This document shows positions 31,698 to 43,354 of a stretch of DNA of 64,000 nucleotides, piece by piece (positions within the stretch are counted from its first letter, which is position 1; every line of letters begins with the position of its first letter). The notes under the pieces are model-generated. The model did no database searches, had not been told where the DNA came from, and was given only the letters and a program-made list of their open reading frames with translations. Both the position numbers and the translations under genes were made by a program. The DNA comes from Begonia masoniana. Lineage: Eukaryota; Streptophyta; Magnoliopsida; Cucurbitales; Begoniaceae. Location of the stretch: positions 6,201,043-6,265,042 of the forward strand of contig CM039509.1 of assembly GCA_022432975.1 (NCBI GenBank), given 5' to 3'.

Positions 31698-34416
31698 TGT
31701 AACACCCGAGAATTTCCTGTAACGCACATATGTCTTAGGGTAGACGGGTAGAATAGTTTAATGAAAGGTGTTGAGAATAGAATTGGAATTTAAGTATGCA
31801 AAAAGAAGAAAAGGAGGTTTGACTATTCAAACCAATAAGTTGTGGAAAAGTCAAAAGGTGTTTTTGTGTTTCAACCAATAGAAATGTAACATGTAATTGA
31901 AAGAAATGGAAGAAAATTGGTGCAATAACAAGGCATTCACGTTGGAGAAATTGGGGAATAAAGTTTGAGGGTGGTTTTACAATTTTGAAAAGATTAGTGG
32001 ATGAAATGCAAAAGTGACAAAATTCTTAGGTTAAAAAGGTGAGTTTCCATTTTTCCTTCATCTTCTTCGAGCTTCTCTCCTTCTCCTCCATAGCCATCGA
32101 TCCCCTTCCTCCTTTCTTCATCTATTGAAGACTTTTCAAGGTAATTTCTCTTGGGTTTTGGTTTGTGTACATTTAGATAGAGTTTAGAAGTGTTTTTATG
32201 TATTTTGGTTGAGTTGGTGAATTTTAGAAAACCCTAGGTTAGGGATTCCGAAAAATTGAGTTTAGATGTTAGATTTCTTTCCTATTTTGGTAGTTTAGTT
32301 GTTGAATGGAGTGATTTAGGTTGTTAGAGGGGTTAGATGGAAGATTGAAAGAGTGTTACACAAAAACGGTTTAAGAACACTTTAGGGCCGGTTCTGTCTT
32401 TGGGAATTTCGGGCTGGCCAAAGTATTTGTTTGGTTAATTTGAGTGATTCAATGGATAGTAGACGTGTAGAGGTTTCCGAGTTGGGGTGGCACGTCGAAA
32501 TCCGTTGAAAAACGAGAAAGTTATGGCCGTTTAATGTTGGACGTCGGTAATTTGTCTAAAAATCGGGTTTAGTATTTGAAGTGTGAGGTGTGCTTTAGGT
32601 TTGTTAAGTTTTAGTTAGAAAATCTTTTAGAATTTATTGATAGCTTATCAAACTAAGTTTACGTTGTTTTAGGTTATCGTGCGTGTGAATTGGCCGAGTT
32701 AAGTGATCAGGTGGAAAACCGAGCGTCCAGGTAAGTAGTGGTAGCTTTCTTTCGCCTTCGAGCCTACACCACGGAACGGTAGGGTTATTTATTTCGTGTT
32801 GTGTTTTGTTGGGTTTGGTTGCATAATGGTTGACGTGCATCATTGTTTTCAGTAACGAAAATACGAGTTGTTTTTGCATGGCTGGTTGTGAGTGTGAACG
32901 TAATTAGATAAATAATGTTCCTTGTCGGGATACAGTGCTTGCAGTGGCACCCCGAAGGGAACTTGAGATCTCAAATAGTGTACCTTGTCGGGATACGGTG
33001 CTTGCAGTGGCACCCCGAAGGGAACTCTATGAAGGATGGTTGGCTAAAATACGTAAAGGTCGTGAGTATGAATTCCTAGACGGTTATAGGATTCTACGAT
33101 CGACGAGGGAGATTATGCATGGCCATCCTAGACGGTTATGGGATGTGAGATATCTAGTCTTGCTTTGGTGATTCTGAGTTTGGCCGTCCTAGACGGTTAT
33201 GGGATGTGTGCCTACTCAAATCACACGGCTTATGAAATGAATAATGTAATGAACAGCAACGAATAGCAAATAAACACAACTGAGTGGTAGAAACTGCATT
33301 GTATTAGGTTGCTTGCATTGTGTTGTAGTCTCATTCATTACTCCCTACTTGCTAAGCATTAGGCTTACGTTTTGTGTTCTGTGGTGTAGGTGACGAATTC
33401 TGTTCAGGTGAGGTTGACGAGACAGCTGAGGTTTAGGCTGCAGTCGGAGGAGTACGGAGTCCGCCGGCGCAGGCTATTGTTGGGGCGTCTCGATTACTAT
33501 CGTCCTCGGGAGTTTTGTGGGAATGTTGTCATTGGTTTGGTAAGCGTTTTGTAAGGCTTTTTGTTTAAAACGACTTCGACTTATTGAATGTTTAGTATGA
33601 ATATTTACAAAAGTGTTGTGGTAGTGAATTTTAATGTTTTGAGTTGGGGATATTGTGTTTAATGGTTGTAGTAGTTGGGTAGTTGAAAACATATATTTTG
33701 TGTGTTTGGTTCCAGGGTTCGGTTTAAAGAAATTTAGGCGTTATGCCACCCGTTTCGGTTTTAAACTATTTAACGTCGGGTTATGTTTGCTATTTTTTTT
33801 ATTTAATCGTTTGAAGTCGGTTTTCTATAAAATTTACGGGAGTGGAAGATTTATGTGTCGGGAGTGTATGGTAAAAATTTCGGGATTTTTGGAGATGTCG
33901 GGCTCATAGAAAAGTGTAGAAAAGTCGGGAAGGTCAAGGAAAGTCAAAACGAGGTGTTTTGGGGCATTTTTGGTTGGAAAAACCCGAGCCGGCCCGATCG
34001 ATCGGGCACGGGTCACGACCGATCGCGGCCGGGATCATTTTTGGTGAAAACAGGCCGAGAGGGCCCGATCAATCGGGCCAAAATCGTGACCGAACGCGAT
34101 TGGGCACACACAGGGTGTGCCCAGCGCGCGCAGCGCACAGCGCGCAGCATGCTGGCGCGCAGCGCCCTGTCTGGGTGCGCTCGGCGCCCAGCAGCAGTAT
34201 TTTTTTTTTTAAAAAAAATTTTGTACGATTTCCTCTTTGTTTTAACCCGACTTTTTCCAACATATTTTAAACGTATTTTGGCACGTTTTCCAATAAAAAT
34301 CGAGGGTTCGAAAAACCCGAAAACCGAGTCGAAAAAAATTTACGAAAAAACATTTTAAACGTGGTTTAAACACGAGATTGGTTTGCAATGTAACACAACG
34401 GGCCCGGGGCGTTACA
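31698..34416 (+). mobile_element. Solo LTR 1 (Gypsy/Tekay-type, 2.7 kb)
   Basis: Starts TGTAACACCCGAG and ends CCCGGGGCGTTACA. The target duplication is ATATC (31693-31697, 34417-34421). No second LTR or internal region, so a solo LTR left by LTR-LTR recombination. Putative splice signals: donor AAG/GTAATT at 32140/32141, acceptor TTTAG/G at 32672/32673, donor CCAG/GTAAGT at 32730/32731, acceptor GTGTAG/GTGAC at 33389/33390, donor CAG/GTGAGG at 33407/33408. Tandem motifs lie in the second interval. CG-rich palindromes are at 33992-34007 and 34061-34079. Confidence 0.88.
32915..33210 (+). repeat. Minisatellites inside solo LTR 1
   Basis: Two copies of a ~70-base unit (GTCGGGATAC.GTGCTTGCAG, then CACCCCGAAGGGAACT) followed by three copies of CCTAGACGGTTATGGGATGT or close variants. 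Both lie between the GTAAGT donor-like and GTGTAG acceptor-like sites. Confidence 0.8.
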
Positions 34417-35388
34417 ATATCAGTTGGATAATCAACTTCATCATCTTCATTTGGATCTAGTGATTCTCCAGCTAAAACAGAAAAGTGACTGCTATCAGAG
34501 GCCATAGGGGAATCATTTTTATTATCCTGATCTTGATCTTTAGGCAGAGATAAAAATTGCTCTCGAATGGATTCAAGAACTTTAATTTCCAGCTGAGAAG
34601 AATTTAGATTTGGATACTAATTTTTTATCATCAATTTGATTTGATGAATAAAATTAGTGTCCCGGAATCAGCTGTGGAACTTTTTACTGATGATTTTTGA
34701 AGTTCCTGGTACTGCTTTATTACTTGTGCCATATTTGATAAACATTTTTTTGAATTAATTCGGGACCACCAATTTACATAAAAATTTTGTTGAAGTTCAG
34801 GTATTCCCAAATGGTCTTTGTCTAATTCTAGGTTCCATTGCCAGATCTAGTTAATCTGAAATTCTGTGCAAAACCATAGTAGATCCTGACCAATAAATAC
34901 TGCCTTTTGATTTGATAAAATTGGGTGACAAGCAACCCATAAAGAGAAATTTTCCTGAAAATTCTTCGAAAATAAACTTAGTTCAGGGGCATGAAATTCC
35001 CACCAATGTAAGAACCAAGTTGGATATTTTTCTTCAGAATTTAAAATCTTCAAATTAAAAGCGAAGAACCAAGAATGAGTTCTCACTGGATTCTGATAAT
35101 AAAAAGCGAGTGACCAGGCATTGGCATAATCCCAATAATTATATCTAGTCAATCAACTTTAAAGTTCTTGGAGCAAATACTGATAATCCTCATTCTTGTG
35201 GGTGAATAATTCTTATAACATAACACTTTGAATGTGTTATGAGAGTTTTACTGTTTCCTTCTTCCACATAATGGTGGAATAATTAAACTGGTGAATAAAC
35301 ACCACGAATGATTAAAAATAAACTTAGTTTTTATTTTTCATTCGAATTAATTACTATTTTATGACCAATCTCATGGCTCCTTATACCA

Positions 35389-36888
35389 AAGAGGGGAAGA
35401 ACGATTAATCAATGAAAATTTTATAAACAGAAGTAAAACTTCCAAAGGAAAGATACAAGGTCACAACTAGAAGAAACACCAGAGCAAGAGAGAAGAAGAG
35501 GCTATATCCAACTTAATTTTCATCTACAAACCTCTGTTATATAGCAGGAGGGAAAAGCTAAATCATTGGAGTGAAACATCATGTGACGAAGATCACCAAT
35601 ATACAGATGGTGGCCATCGGATCAACTTGTTCTTCCGGCTTCTTTAAAAGATGGGCACCCTTGTTGGACTTGGACTACCTGCTTTTTGTTGGCCCACCGA
35701 ACGAATTTGACCCACATTCTGCTATGATAATCAAGCATCTCTTTTTCTTGAGGAGTCATAAGATCCTTAGGCAAAATAAATTTATGGTTATGCGATAAGG
35801 TCTAATCCGTCTCTCCAGGGCGTCGAAGTACTGGACGCCTGTTACGAATTGGAAATAGTCTAACCTTATTTCTGATTCTTTTTCTTCTCTCGATTCTGCG
35901 TGTTTCGATAAGGAGTCTCAAAGGTCTATTCAGTTGGATAACAAACTTAAGCATCTTCATGTTGATCTGTGATCTCCACAAAAACAAAAGTGACTGCTCC
36001 GGCCATAGTGGAATCATTTTTATTATCCTGATCTTGATCTGTCGGCAGTAGATAAAATTGCTCTCGAAACAGGATTCAAGAACTTAATTTCCAGCTGAAA
36101 AGAATTCAATTTGGATACTGATTTTTTTGATCATCAATTAAGTTGATAATAAAGTTAGTGTCCTCCGGACTTAGCTTTGAAACTTTTTAAAAAAACGTAA
36201 TTTGATTTTTGAAGTTCCTGGGACTGCTATCATGACTTTGTCATTTTGTAAAATTTGTCTGATCAACCAGGGACCACCAGTTTACATAACATTTCGTTGA
36301 AGTTCCGAAGTCCCAGATGGTCTTTGTCTAATTCAGGTTCCATTGGCTAGATCCAGTTAATTTGAAATTCTGTGCAAAATCATAGTAGATCTTGACCAAT
36401 AATACTGTTTTTGTTTGATAAATTGGGTGACAAACAACCCAAAAGGGAAAGTTTCCTTAAATTCTTTCGGAATCAACTTAGTTTTCGGGGCATGATATTC
36501 CCACCAATGAAGAACAAGTTGATACTTTCCTTCCGAATTTAAAATATCCGATTACAGTGAAGAACCAAGAATATTTTCTCAGCTAGATTCTGATTAATAA
36601 AAAGCAAGTTACCGCGCGTGCGTAATCCCAATAATTATATTTTGGTCATTACTTTCATTCCTTGGAGCACAATTACTGACACTACCTCATTCTTGTGGTG
36701 AATAATTCTGATAACATAACACTTTGAATGTGTTTAGGAGAGTTTTACTGTTTCCTCTTTCCACTATGGTTGGAATAATTAAACTGGTGAATAAAAAAAC
36801 CACGAATGATTTAAAATATAACTTAGGGTTTATTCATTCATTCACGAATTAACTTACTAATTTAGCCAATCATTATGGCTCTGAACCA
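35389..36888 (-). mobile_element. Tandem unit D, indel-ridden duplicate of unit B
   Basis: Follows unit B base for base but with frequent one- to few-base insertions and deletions, so no frame stays open. The right-end primer site is degenerate (GGCTCTGAACCA on plus, 36877-36888). The error pattern looks like unpolished sequence rather than natural decay; see the findings. Confidence 0.7.
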
Positions 36889-39800
36889 ACGAGAGGAGGA
36901 TCGATTATCAAACGAAAATTGTTTTATACAAGAAGTCACACTTATAAAATGCCAGATAACAAGGCGAAAAACTAAAGAAAACAACCAGAGACGAGGCAAG
37001 CAGAGAGCTATTTCCAAGCTTAATTTTCACTAGTACAGAACTTCTATTATGAGAGGAAGAAAAACTGAATAATTGAGTGAACGTCATGAATGACAAGATC
37101 ACTCAATAATACATGATGTGTGGCAGGGCACTCAACTTTTTCTTCTGCTGCTTTAATTAGAGGGGGTCCACCATTGTTGGCTTGATACCATGCTTTTGTG
37201 CTGAGCCCACCGAACGACTGGCCATCACATTCTCTTTGATAATCACTAGCTCTTTCTGAGGATTCTAAGATTCTTGCGAGCAATAATAATTTATGGTTAT
37301 TCTGTAAGGTTCCTATTCATCTGCCAGAGGGCGTCGACGTACTGGACGCCTAATACGATTTGGAAATAAGTCTAAACATTAGTTCTGTTTCTTTTTTCTT
37401 TCTCCCGATTCTGCTTGATTTATACGGGAGAGTCTCAAAGGTCTATATCTGTAACACCCGAGAATTGTCCTGTAACAGCACATATGTCTTAGGGTAACGT
37501 AGAAATAGTTTATGAAAGGGTTGAAAATAGCTTGGAATTTAAGTATGCCAAAAGAAGAAAAGGAGTTGACTATCAAACCAATAAGTTGTGGAAAGTCAAA
37601 AGGTGTTTTTGTGTTGCTAACCACTAGAAATGTAACATGTATTGAAGAGAAATGGAAGAAAATTGGTGCAATAACAGGCGATTCACGTTGGACGAAATTG
37701 GGGATCAAGTTTGAGGGTGTTTTACCTTTTGAAAGATTATTGGATGAAATGCAAAATTGACAAAATTCCTTAGGTTACAAAGGTGAGTTTTCATTTTTCC
37801 TTCCTTCATCTTCTTCTTCTTCGAGCTTCTCTCCTTCTCCTCCTAGCCATCGATCCCCTTCCCCCTTTCTTCATTATTGAAGACTTTTCAATACTTTCCT
37901 CTTTGGGTTTTGGTTTGTGTAACATTGAATAGAGTTTTAGAAGGGTTTTTATGTATTTTGGGTTGGTTTGGTGAATTGTAGAAACCCTAGTTGGGATTCC
38001 GAAAATTGGTTTAATGTTTATTTCTTTCCTATTTTGGTATTTAGTTGTTTGAATGGAGTGATTAGGTTGTTAGAGGGGTTGAGTAAGAATTGAAAGAGTG
38101 TTACACAAATCAACGTTTAGAACACTTTAGGGCCGTTTGTCTGTCTTTGGAAATTTCGTGGCTTGCTCAAAATTATTTGTTTGGTAATTTGGTGATTCAA
38201 CTGATAGTAGACGTGTAGAGGTTTTCCGAGTTGGGTGGCACGTCGAAATCCGTTGACAACGAGACAAAGTTATGGCCGTTTAAAATTTGGACTTCGTTAT
38301 TTGTCTAAAATCGGGTTTAGTATTTGGAAGTGTGAGGTGTGCTTTGGTTTGGTATTTAGTTAGAAAATCTTTTGAATTTATTGATAGCTTTCAAACTAAG
38401 TTTAACGTTGTTTAGGTTTTCGTGCGTGTGAATTGGCCGAGGCTCATGATCAGGGGAAAACCGAAGCGTCCCAGGTAATTAGTGGTATCTTTCTTTTCTC
38501 CTCGGCCTACACCACGGACGAACTTAAGGGTTATTTTATTTCGTGTTGTGTTTGGTTTGTGTTTGGTTGCATAATGGTTGACCGTGCATCATTTGTTTCA
38601 GTACGAAAATACGAGTTGTTTTTGCTGGCTTGTTGTTGAGTGTTGAAACGTAATTCGATAAATAATGTTCCCTTGTCGGATCATGCTTGCAGTTGCACCC
38701 CGAGGGAACTTGAGATCTCAAATATGTACCTTGTCGGGATCGGTGCTTGCAGGCACCCCGAAGTGAACTCTATGATGGATGTTGGCTAAAATACGTAACG
38801 GTCGTGTGAGTATAATTCCTGAAAACGGTTTAGAGATTCACGGCGCCGAGGAGATTATGCATCACCGGCCATCCTAGACGTTATGGATGTGAATATTATT
38901 CCTTGCTATTGGTGATTCGAGTTTGGCCGTCCTAGACGGTTATGGGATTTTGTCCTATCAAACACCCAGGCTTATGAAATCGTAATGTAATACAGCAACG
39001 AATAGGCAAATAAACACAACGGAGTGGTAAAACGGCTTGTATTAGGTTGCTTGCATTGTGGTTATTCTCATTCATTACTCCCTACGTGGCTAACTTAGGC
39101 TTACGTTGTGTGGTTCTGGTGGTGTAGTGACGAATTCTGTTCAGTGAGGTTGCCGATACAGCGAGGTTTTAGGCTGTCATCGGAGGAGTACGAGTCCGCC
39201 TGCGCGGCTATTGTTTGGTTGGCGTCTCGTTTACTATCGTCCTCGGATTTTTGGTGGGAATGTTGTCTTGGTTTGGTAGCGGTTTGTAATGCTTTTTGTT
39301 TAAAAACACTTCACTTATTGAATTTTTATATACTACTTACAAAAGTGAAATCATGTGGTAGTGAATTTTACTGTTTTGAGTTGGGGATATTGTGTTTAAA
39401 TGGGTGTAGTAGTTTGTTAATTGAAAACTATTTTTGTGTGTTTGGTTCCAGGGTTCTGTTTAAAGAAATTTAGGCGTTATGCCACCCGTATTTTCGGTTT
39501 TTTAAACGTTTAGCGTCCGGTTTATGTTTGCTATTTTTTTATTTAATCGTTTGAATCGTCGGTTTTCTTATCAAATTAAGGGAGTGGAAGATTTATAATG
39601 TGTTCGGATGTGTAAAATGGTAAAAATTTCGGGAATTTTTGAGATGGCGGCTCATAGAAAAGTGTAGAAAAGTCTGGAAGGTCAAGGAAAGTCAAAACCG
39701 GTGTTTTGGGGCATTTTTTGGTTGGAAAAGCCCCCGAGCCGCCCATCGAATCGGGCACGGTCACGACCAGCATAGCGGCCGGGATCATTTTTGTTGAAAC

Positions 39801-41024
39801 AGGCCGAGAGGCCCGATCAATCGGGCCAAAATCGTGACCGAACAGCTATTGGCACACCATTGTTTGCCCAGCGCGCGCAGCGCACGCGCTCAGCATGCTG
39901 GCGCGCAGCGCCCTTTCTGGGGTGCCTGCGGCCCCCCAGCAAAGCTATTATTTTTTTTAAAAAAAATTTTGTACGATTTCCCTCGTTGTTTTAACCGACT
40001 TTTTCCAAACATAATTTTAACGTATTTTGGCAACGTTTTCCAATACCAATCGATCGGTTCGAAAAACCCGAAAACCCGAGTCGAAAAAATATTACGAAAA
40101 AACATTTGAAAACTGGTTTAAACACGAGATTGTTTTGCAATGTACCCAACGTCCGGGGCGTTACAAGTTTCAGTTGGATAATCAACTTCAATCTCTTCAT
40201 TTGGATCTAGTGATTCTCCATCTAACACGAAAAGCGACTGCTATCAGAGGCCATAGGGAATCATTATTTATTATCCTGATCTTGATCTTTAGCATATATA
40301 AAAATTGCTCTCGATGGATTCACGAACTTTAATTTCCAGCTGGAAGAATTTAGATTTGGATACTACTTTTTTATCATCACTTTGCTTTGATGAATAAACT
40401 TAGTGTCCGGAAACAGCTGTGGAACTTTTTACTGAGATTTTTTTGAAGTTCCTGGTAACGCTTTATTACTTTTGCCATATTGAAAACATTTTTTTGAATT
40501 AATTCGGATCCCCCACTGTTACTAAAAATTTTGTTGAAGTTCATGTATCCAAATTGTCTTTGTCTAATTCTAGGTTCCACCATGCCATATCTAGTATAAG
40601 CTGAAATTCCTGTGCAAAACATAGTAGATCCTGCCAATAATCTGCCCTTTTGATTTGAGAAATGGGGTGACAAGCAACCACATAAAGAGAAATTTTCCTG
40701 AGATTCTTCGAAAATAACTTCGTGCATGGCATGAATTCCCACCAATGTAAGAACCAAGTTGGATATTTTTCTTGCAGATTAAAATCTTCAATTAAAGCGA
40801 AGAAACCAAGAATGATTTCTCACATGGATTTCCTTATAATAAAAAGCGGTGACCTGGCATTGGCATCATCCCAATAATTAATATCTAGTCAATCCAACTT
40901 TAAAGTTCTTGGAGCAAAATACTGATAATCCTCATTCTTGTGGGTGAAATATTCGTATAACATACACTCTTTGAATGTGTTATGAGAGTTTAAAACTGTT
41001 TCCTTCTTCACATAATTGGTGGAA
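36889..41024 (-). mobile_element. Tandem unit E, indel-ridden duplicate of unit C including its solo LTR
   Basis: Carries the same solo-LTR insertion at the same site as unit C (here 37450-40165). At about 41,024, in the leader segment before the primer site, the match to the other units ends and different sequence follows. Confidence 0.7.
37450..40165 (+). mobile_element. Solo LTR 1, duplicate copy (noisy)
   Basis: Same ends (TGTAACACCCGAG ... CGGGGCGTTACA), same flanks (CTATATC on the left, TTTCAGTTGG on the right) and same internal order as 31698-34416, with many small indels. Shared insertion site means it was copied with its host block and is not an independent insertion. Confidence 0.8.
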
Positions 41025-41059
41025 AATGTATTGATTGTGTTTCTGTAGGATAATCTCAT

Positions 41060-41650
41060 AACATATATCGATGACTTTCCTTCAGGAAAAGGTACTGGGA
41101 TTACCCCAGATATCTTTCTTTAAGATACCAGACAGTCTTTCTGAATTTAATTTTCATATCATTTTCTTGATAAAAGTTAAAATTTGTTTAACCACTTTCT
41201 TTTTAAACTGCTGCGGTCCTTGGCTAAGAACCTCTTTAGCAGTTTTCTTCAGATTTAAATTTACTGATGTGAGAGAAGTTAAATCTCCTAGAGAGGAAAA
41301 ATATACTGATAAGATCTGATTTACGACTCGGCCACCGACCGTGACCTTTCCCCAAATTAGCGGGTTCATTCTACAGCAATCGCGGTGTTAGAAAATATTA
41401 AAGGAATTATTTTTCACCTGTAGTATTCCATAGTAAAATTCAAAAGCAGAAAGTTCTGATTGCCACGGGCGAAAATTTGCTTTGAAACAAGATTTTTAAC
41501 ATCTTTTTGATTTCGAAAACTAATTGTTTTTCTTTATTTTTATAAAAGTTTTTTAATTCATTTATAACCCTAGATTCGAGATCAAAAACAAAGGGACAAA
41601 TAATTTCCTGATCTTGTACCGTCGCATAAATTCCTGTTTGATTTATCATA
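41060..41650 (-). pseudogene. Unrecognised coding remnant between the tandem units and a Gypsy LTR
   Basis: Two minus-strand open pieces, 41649-41440 (MINQTGIYATVQDQEIICPF...) and 41369-41154 (MNPLIWGKVTVGGRVVNQIL...), separated by stops. They are Lys-rich towards the end and free of indel noise. They lie upstream of unit E on its coding strand, so they may be a further gene of the same retroelement (for example a movement-protein-like or structural gene), but I do not recognise the family. Confidence 0.4.
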
Positions 41651-42790
41651 GTTGTAGTACCCGGAAATTTATCGGCTCGGATTTCGTAAGGAATAATGGT
41701 GAATGTACAGTGAAATTACAAATTTACGAGAATTGAAGTGAACGGAAAAAAAATGGAAAATAAGTGTAAGATTTTATTAAGGAAGAGTGAGTTAATTTAT
41801 GAGATTGGATTAAATGGATAAAAGGGTATAATTGTTAATTGAAGTTTGTAATTTAAAAAGAAAAGTGAAAGAGAAGAGGATTCATGTGTAACACCAAAGA
41901 GGAAATACTTTTTCTTTCCTTCTTCTCTCTTCTCTCTCTCTGCGATTTACAGAGCTCCCTCTCTGGCGATTTCTTCAACTATTCTTCATCCAAGGTTGGT
42001 TTTTCTTTAATCTTTAAGTGAGTTTAGTTTTCTAAGCTCAACGGAGAGTTTGATATGGATTAAGAGGAGTTTGGAGAGAATTCAAGTTAGGGTTTTGTGA
42101 GAGGACAGGGTTTCACAAAAATTTGGGATTTCTAATTAGTTTTCTTTGATTTTTGGATGTTATGGATGTTTGGATGATAGTGTGGGTGAGTGGTTCGATA
42201 TTTGAGGAAAACTAAGAATTTCGATTCGGTGACAGGGTAGATTTGATTTTGTGGAAAACGACCAAGCCATTTATGTTGTTTGGCAAGCGGCCCAAACCTT
42301 TTAGAAAGTAGACATCCTAAGGAGTCCGTAGAGCCTTGAATCGTAAAAAACGCACAAGTGTAGGAGTAGTTGCGCGATTTTGAAGTTTGGCCGAAATTGA
42401 GGAATTTCGGGTTTTGAGGTTGTGGGAAGTTGTTAGCTTTCTTTGAGAGTTGATGCTTGGGTTTTGAGAAGAGATTAATTTATGTATGGTATTGTGATTT
42501 CTAGGTTCGAACGGGCTTTCGGCCTAGTGCACGTGTACGCGCTTAGTTAAGGAGGCCAGGTAAGTAATGTTTGCTTGTGCTTTGTCTTCCGGCCTACATC
42601 ACAATTCGATAGGATTGCTTTGATATTGTTGCATGGTATGTGTATGTTGTGGTGCGTTTGTTGAGTATGTGTGGTATGTTGTAAGACGTGTTGTGGTATG
42701 TTTGTTGAGTATATTTGTGGTGTGTTTGATTGGTATGGTATGATGTGGTGTGAACGAATCCTAACGTACGTAATTAATTAAGAGACGTGA

Positions 42791-42996
42791 TATGCTCCGC
42801 GAATTTAGGGTGGGACTCAGGCCGGAGGGAGATGTGCTCTGCGAATTTCGGGTGGGACTCGGGCCGGGGGGAGGTGTGCCCGCAAATTTTGAGTTAGACT
42901 CGGGTCGGAGGGTAGTGTGCTCTGCGAATTCCGGGTGGGACTCGGGCCGGAGGTGGTATGCTCCGCGAATTCCAGGTTGGATCTGGGCCGGAGGGT
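42791..42996 (+). repeat. Minisatellite, ~41-42-bp unit, about five copies
   Basis: Repeated CTCYGCGAATTYCGGGTGGG followed by ACTCGGGCCGGAGGG, inside the Gypsy 5' LTR after its GTAAGT donor-like site. Confidence 0.88.
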
Positions 42997-43318
42997 AATA
43001 TGTAAGAGAAAGAACGAATTAAACAAGAGTGAGTACGAGAACGAAACGTGTAACACCCGGATTTTTCCAGATGAGTTAATTAATTTATCTTGTGATTAAT
43101 TAGTCAGTTTGTCGTCAGATCTCTCGGGGGTTCCGATGAAGAGGTTTAAACCGAGCGGGAGTGAAAGTCGATATAAAAAAAAAATAATAATAATAAAAAA
43201 AAAATCGACAGACGAATGATAGAATTTTTTTGACGGGACCAAAAAGGGGCAAAAAGGTAAGTTCCAATTTAATTAATTTAAATTGTTTTAAAAGAAACAT
43301 TAAATGTTTCTTTTAAAA

Positions 43319-43354
43319 CAAACTGAATGGCTTCTTGAAGAAGCCATTCGGTTT
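43319..43354 (+). other. Hairpin in solo LTR 3
   Basis: GAATGGCTTCT-TGA-AGAAGCCATTC with AAAC/GTTT-type extensions. The same stem core occurs in LTR 5 (55337-55365 and its duplicate), which has otherwise diverged. Confidence 0.75.

Larger units (their letters stand above)
31132..35388 (-). mobile_element. Tandem retroelement unit C, split by a 2.7-kb solo LTR
   Basis: Same unit structure as B. It is interrupted within the C-terminal part of ORF1 by the solo LTR 31698-34416 with a 5-bp duplication; removing that leaves ~1.53 kb. The ORF1 N-terminal piece is open at 35152-34847 and the ORF2 copy lies at about 31,625-31,345 with an altered frame. The primer site at 35375-35388 is degenerate (GGCTCCTTATACCA on plus). 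Confidence 0.65.

Noticed and set aside
34069..34270. Overlapping Ala/Arg/Cys-rich ORFs on both strands
   Set aside because: Caused by the GCGC-rich palindromic block of solo LTR 1; no recognisable protein.
42792..43056. Repetitive coding region (GLRPEGDVLCEFRV-like)
   Set aside because: Translation of the ~41-42-bp minisatellite in the Gypsy LTR; frames shift between units.
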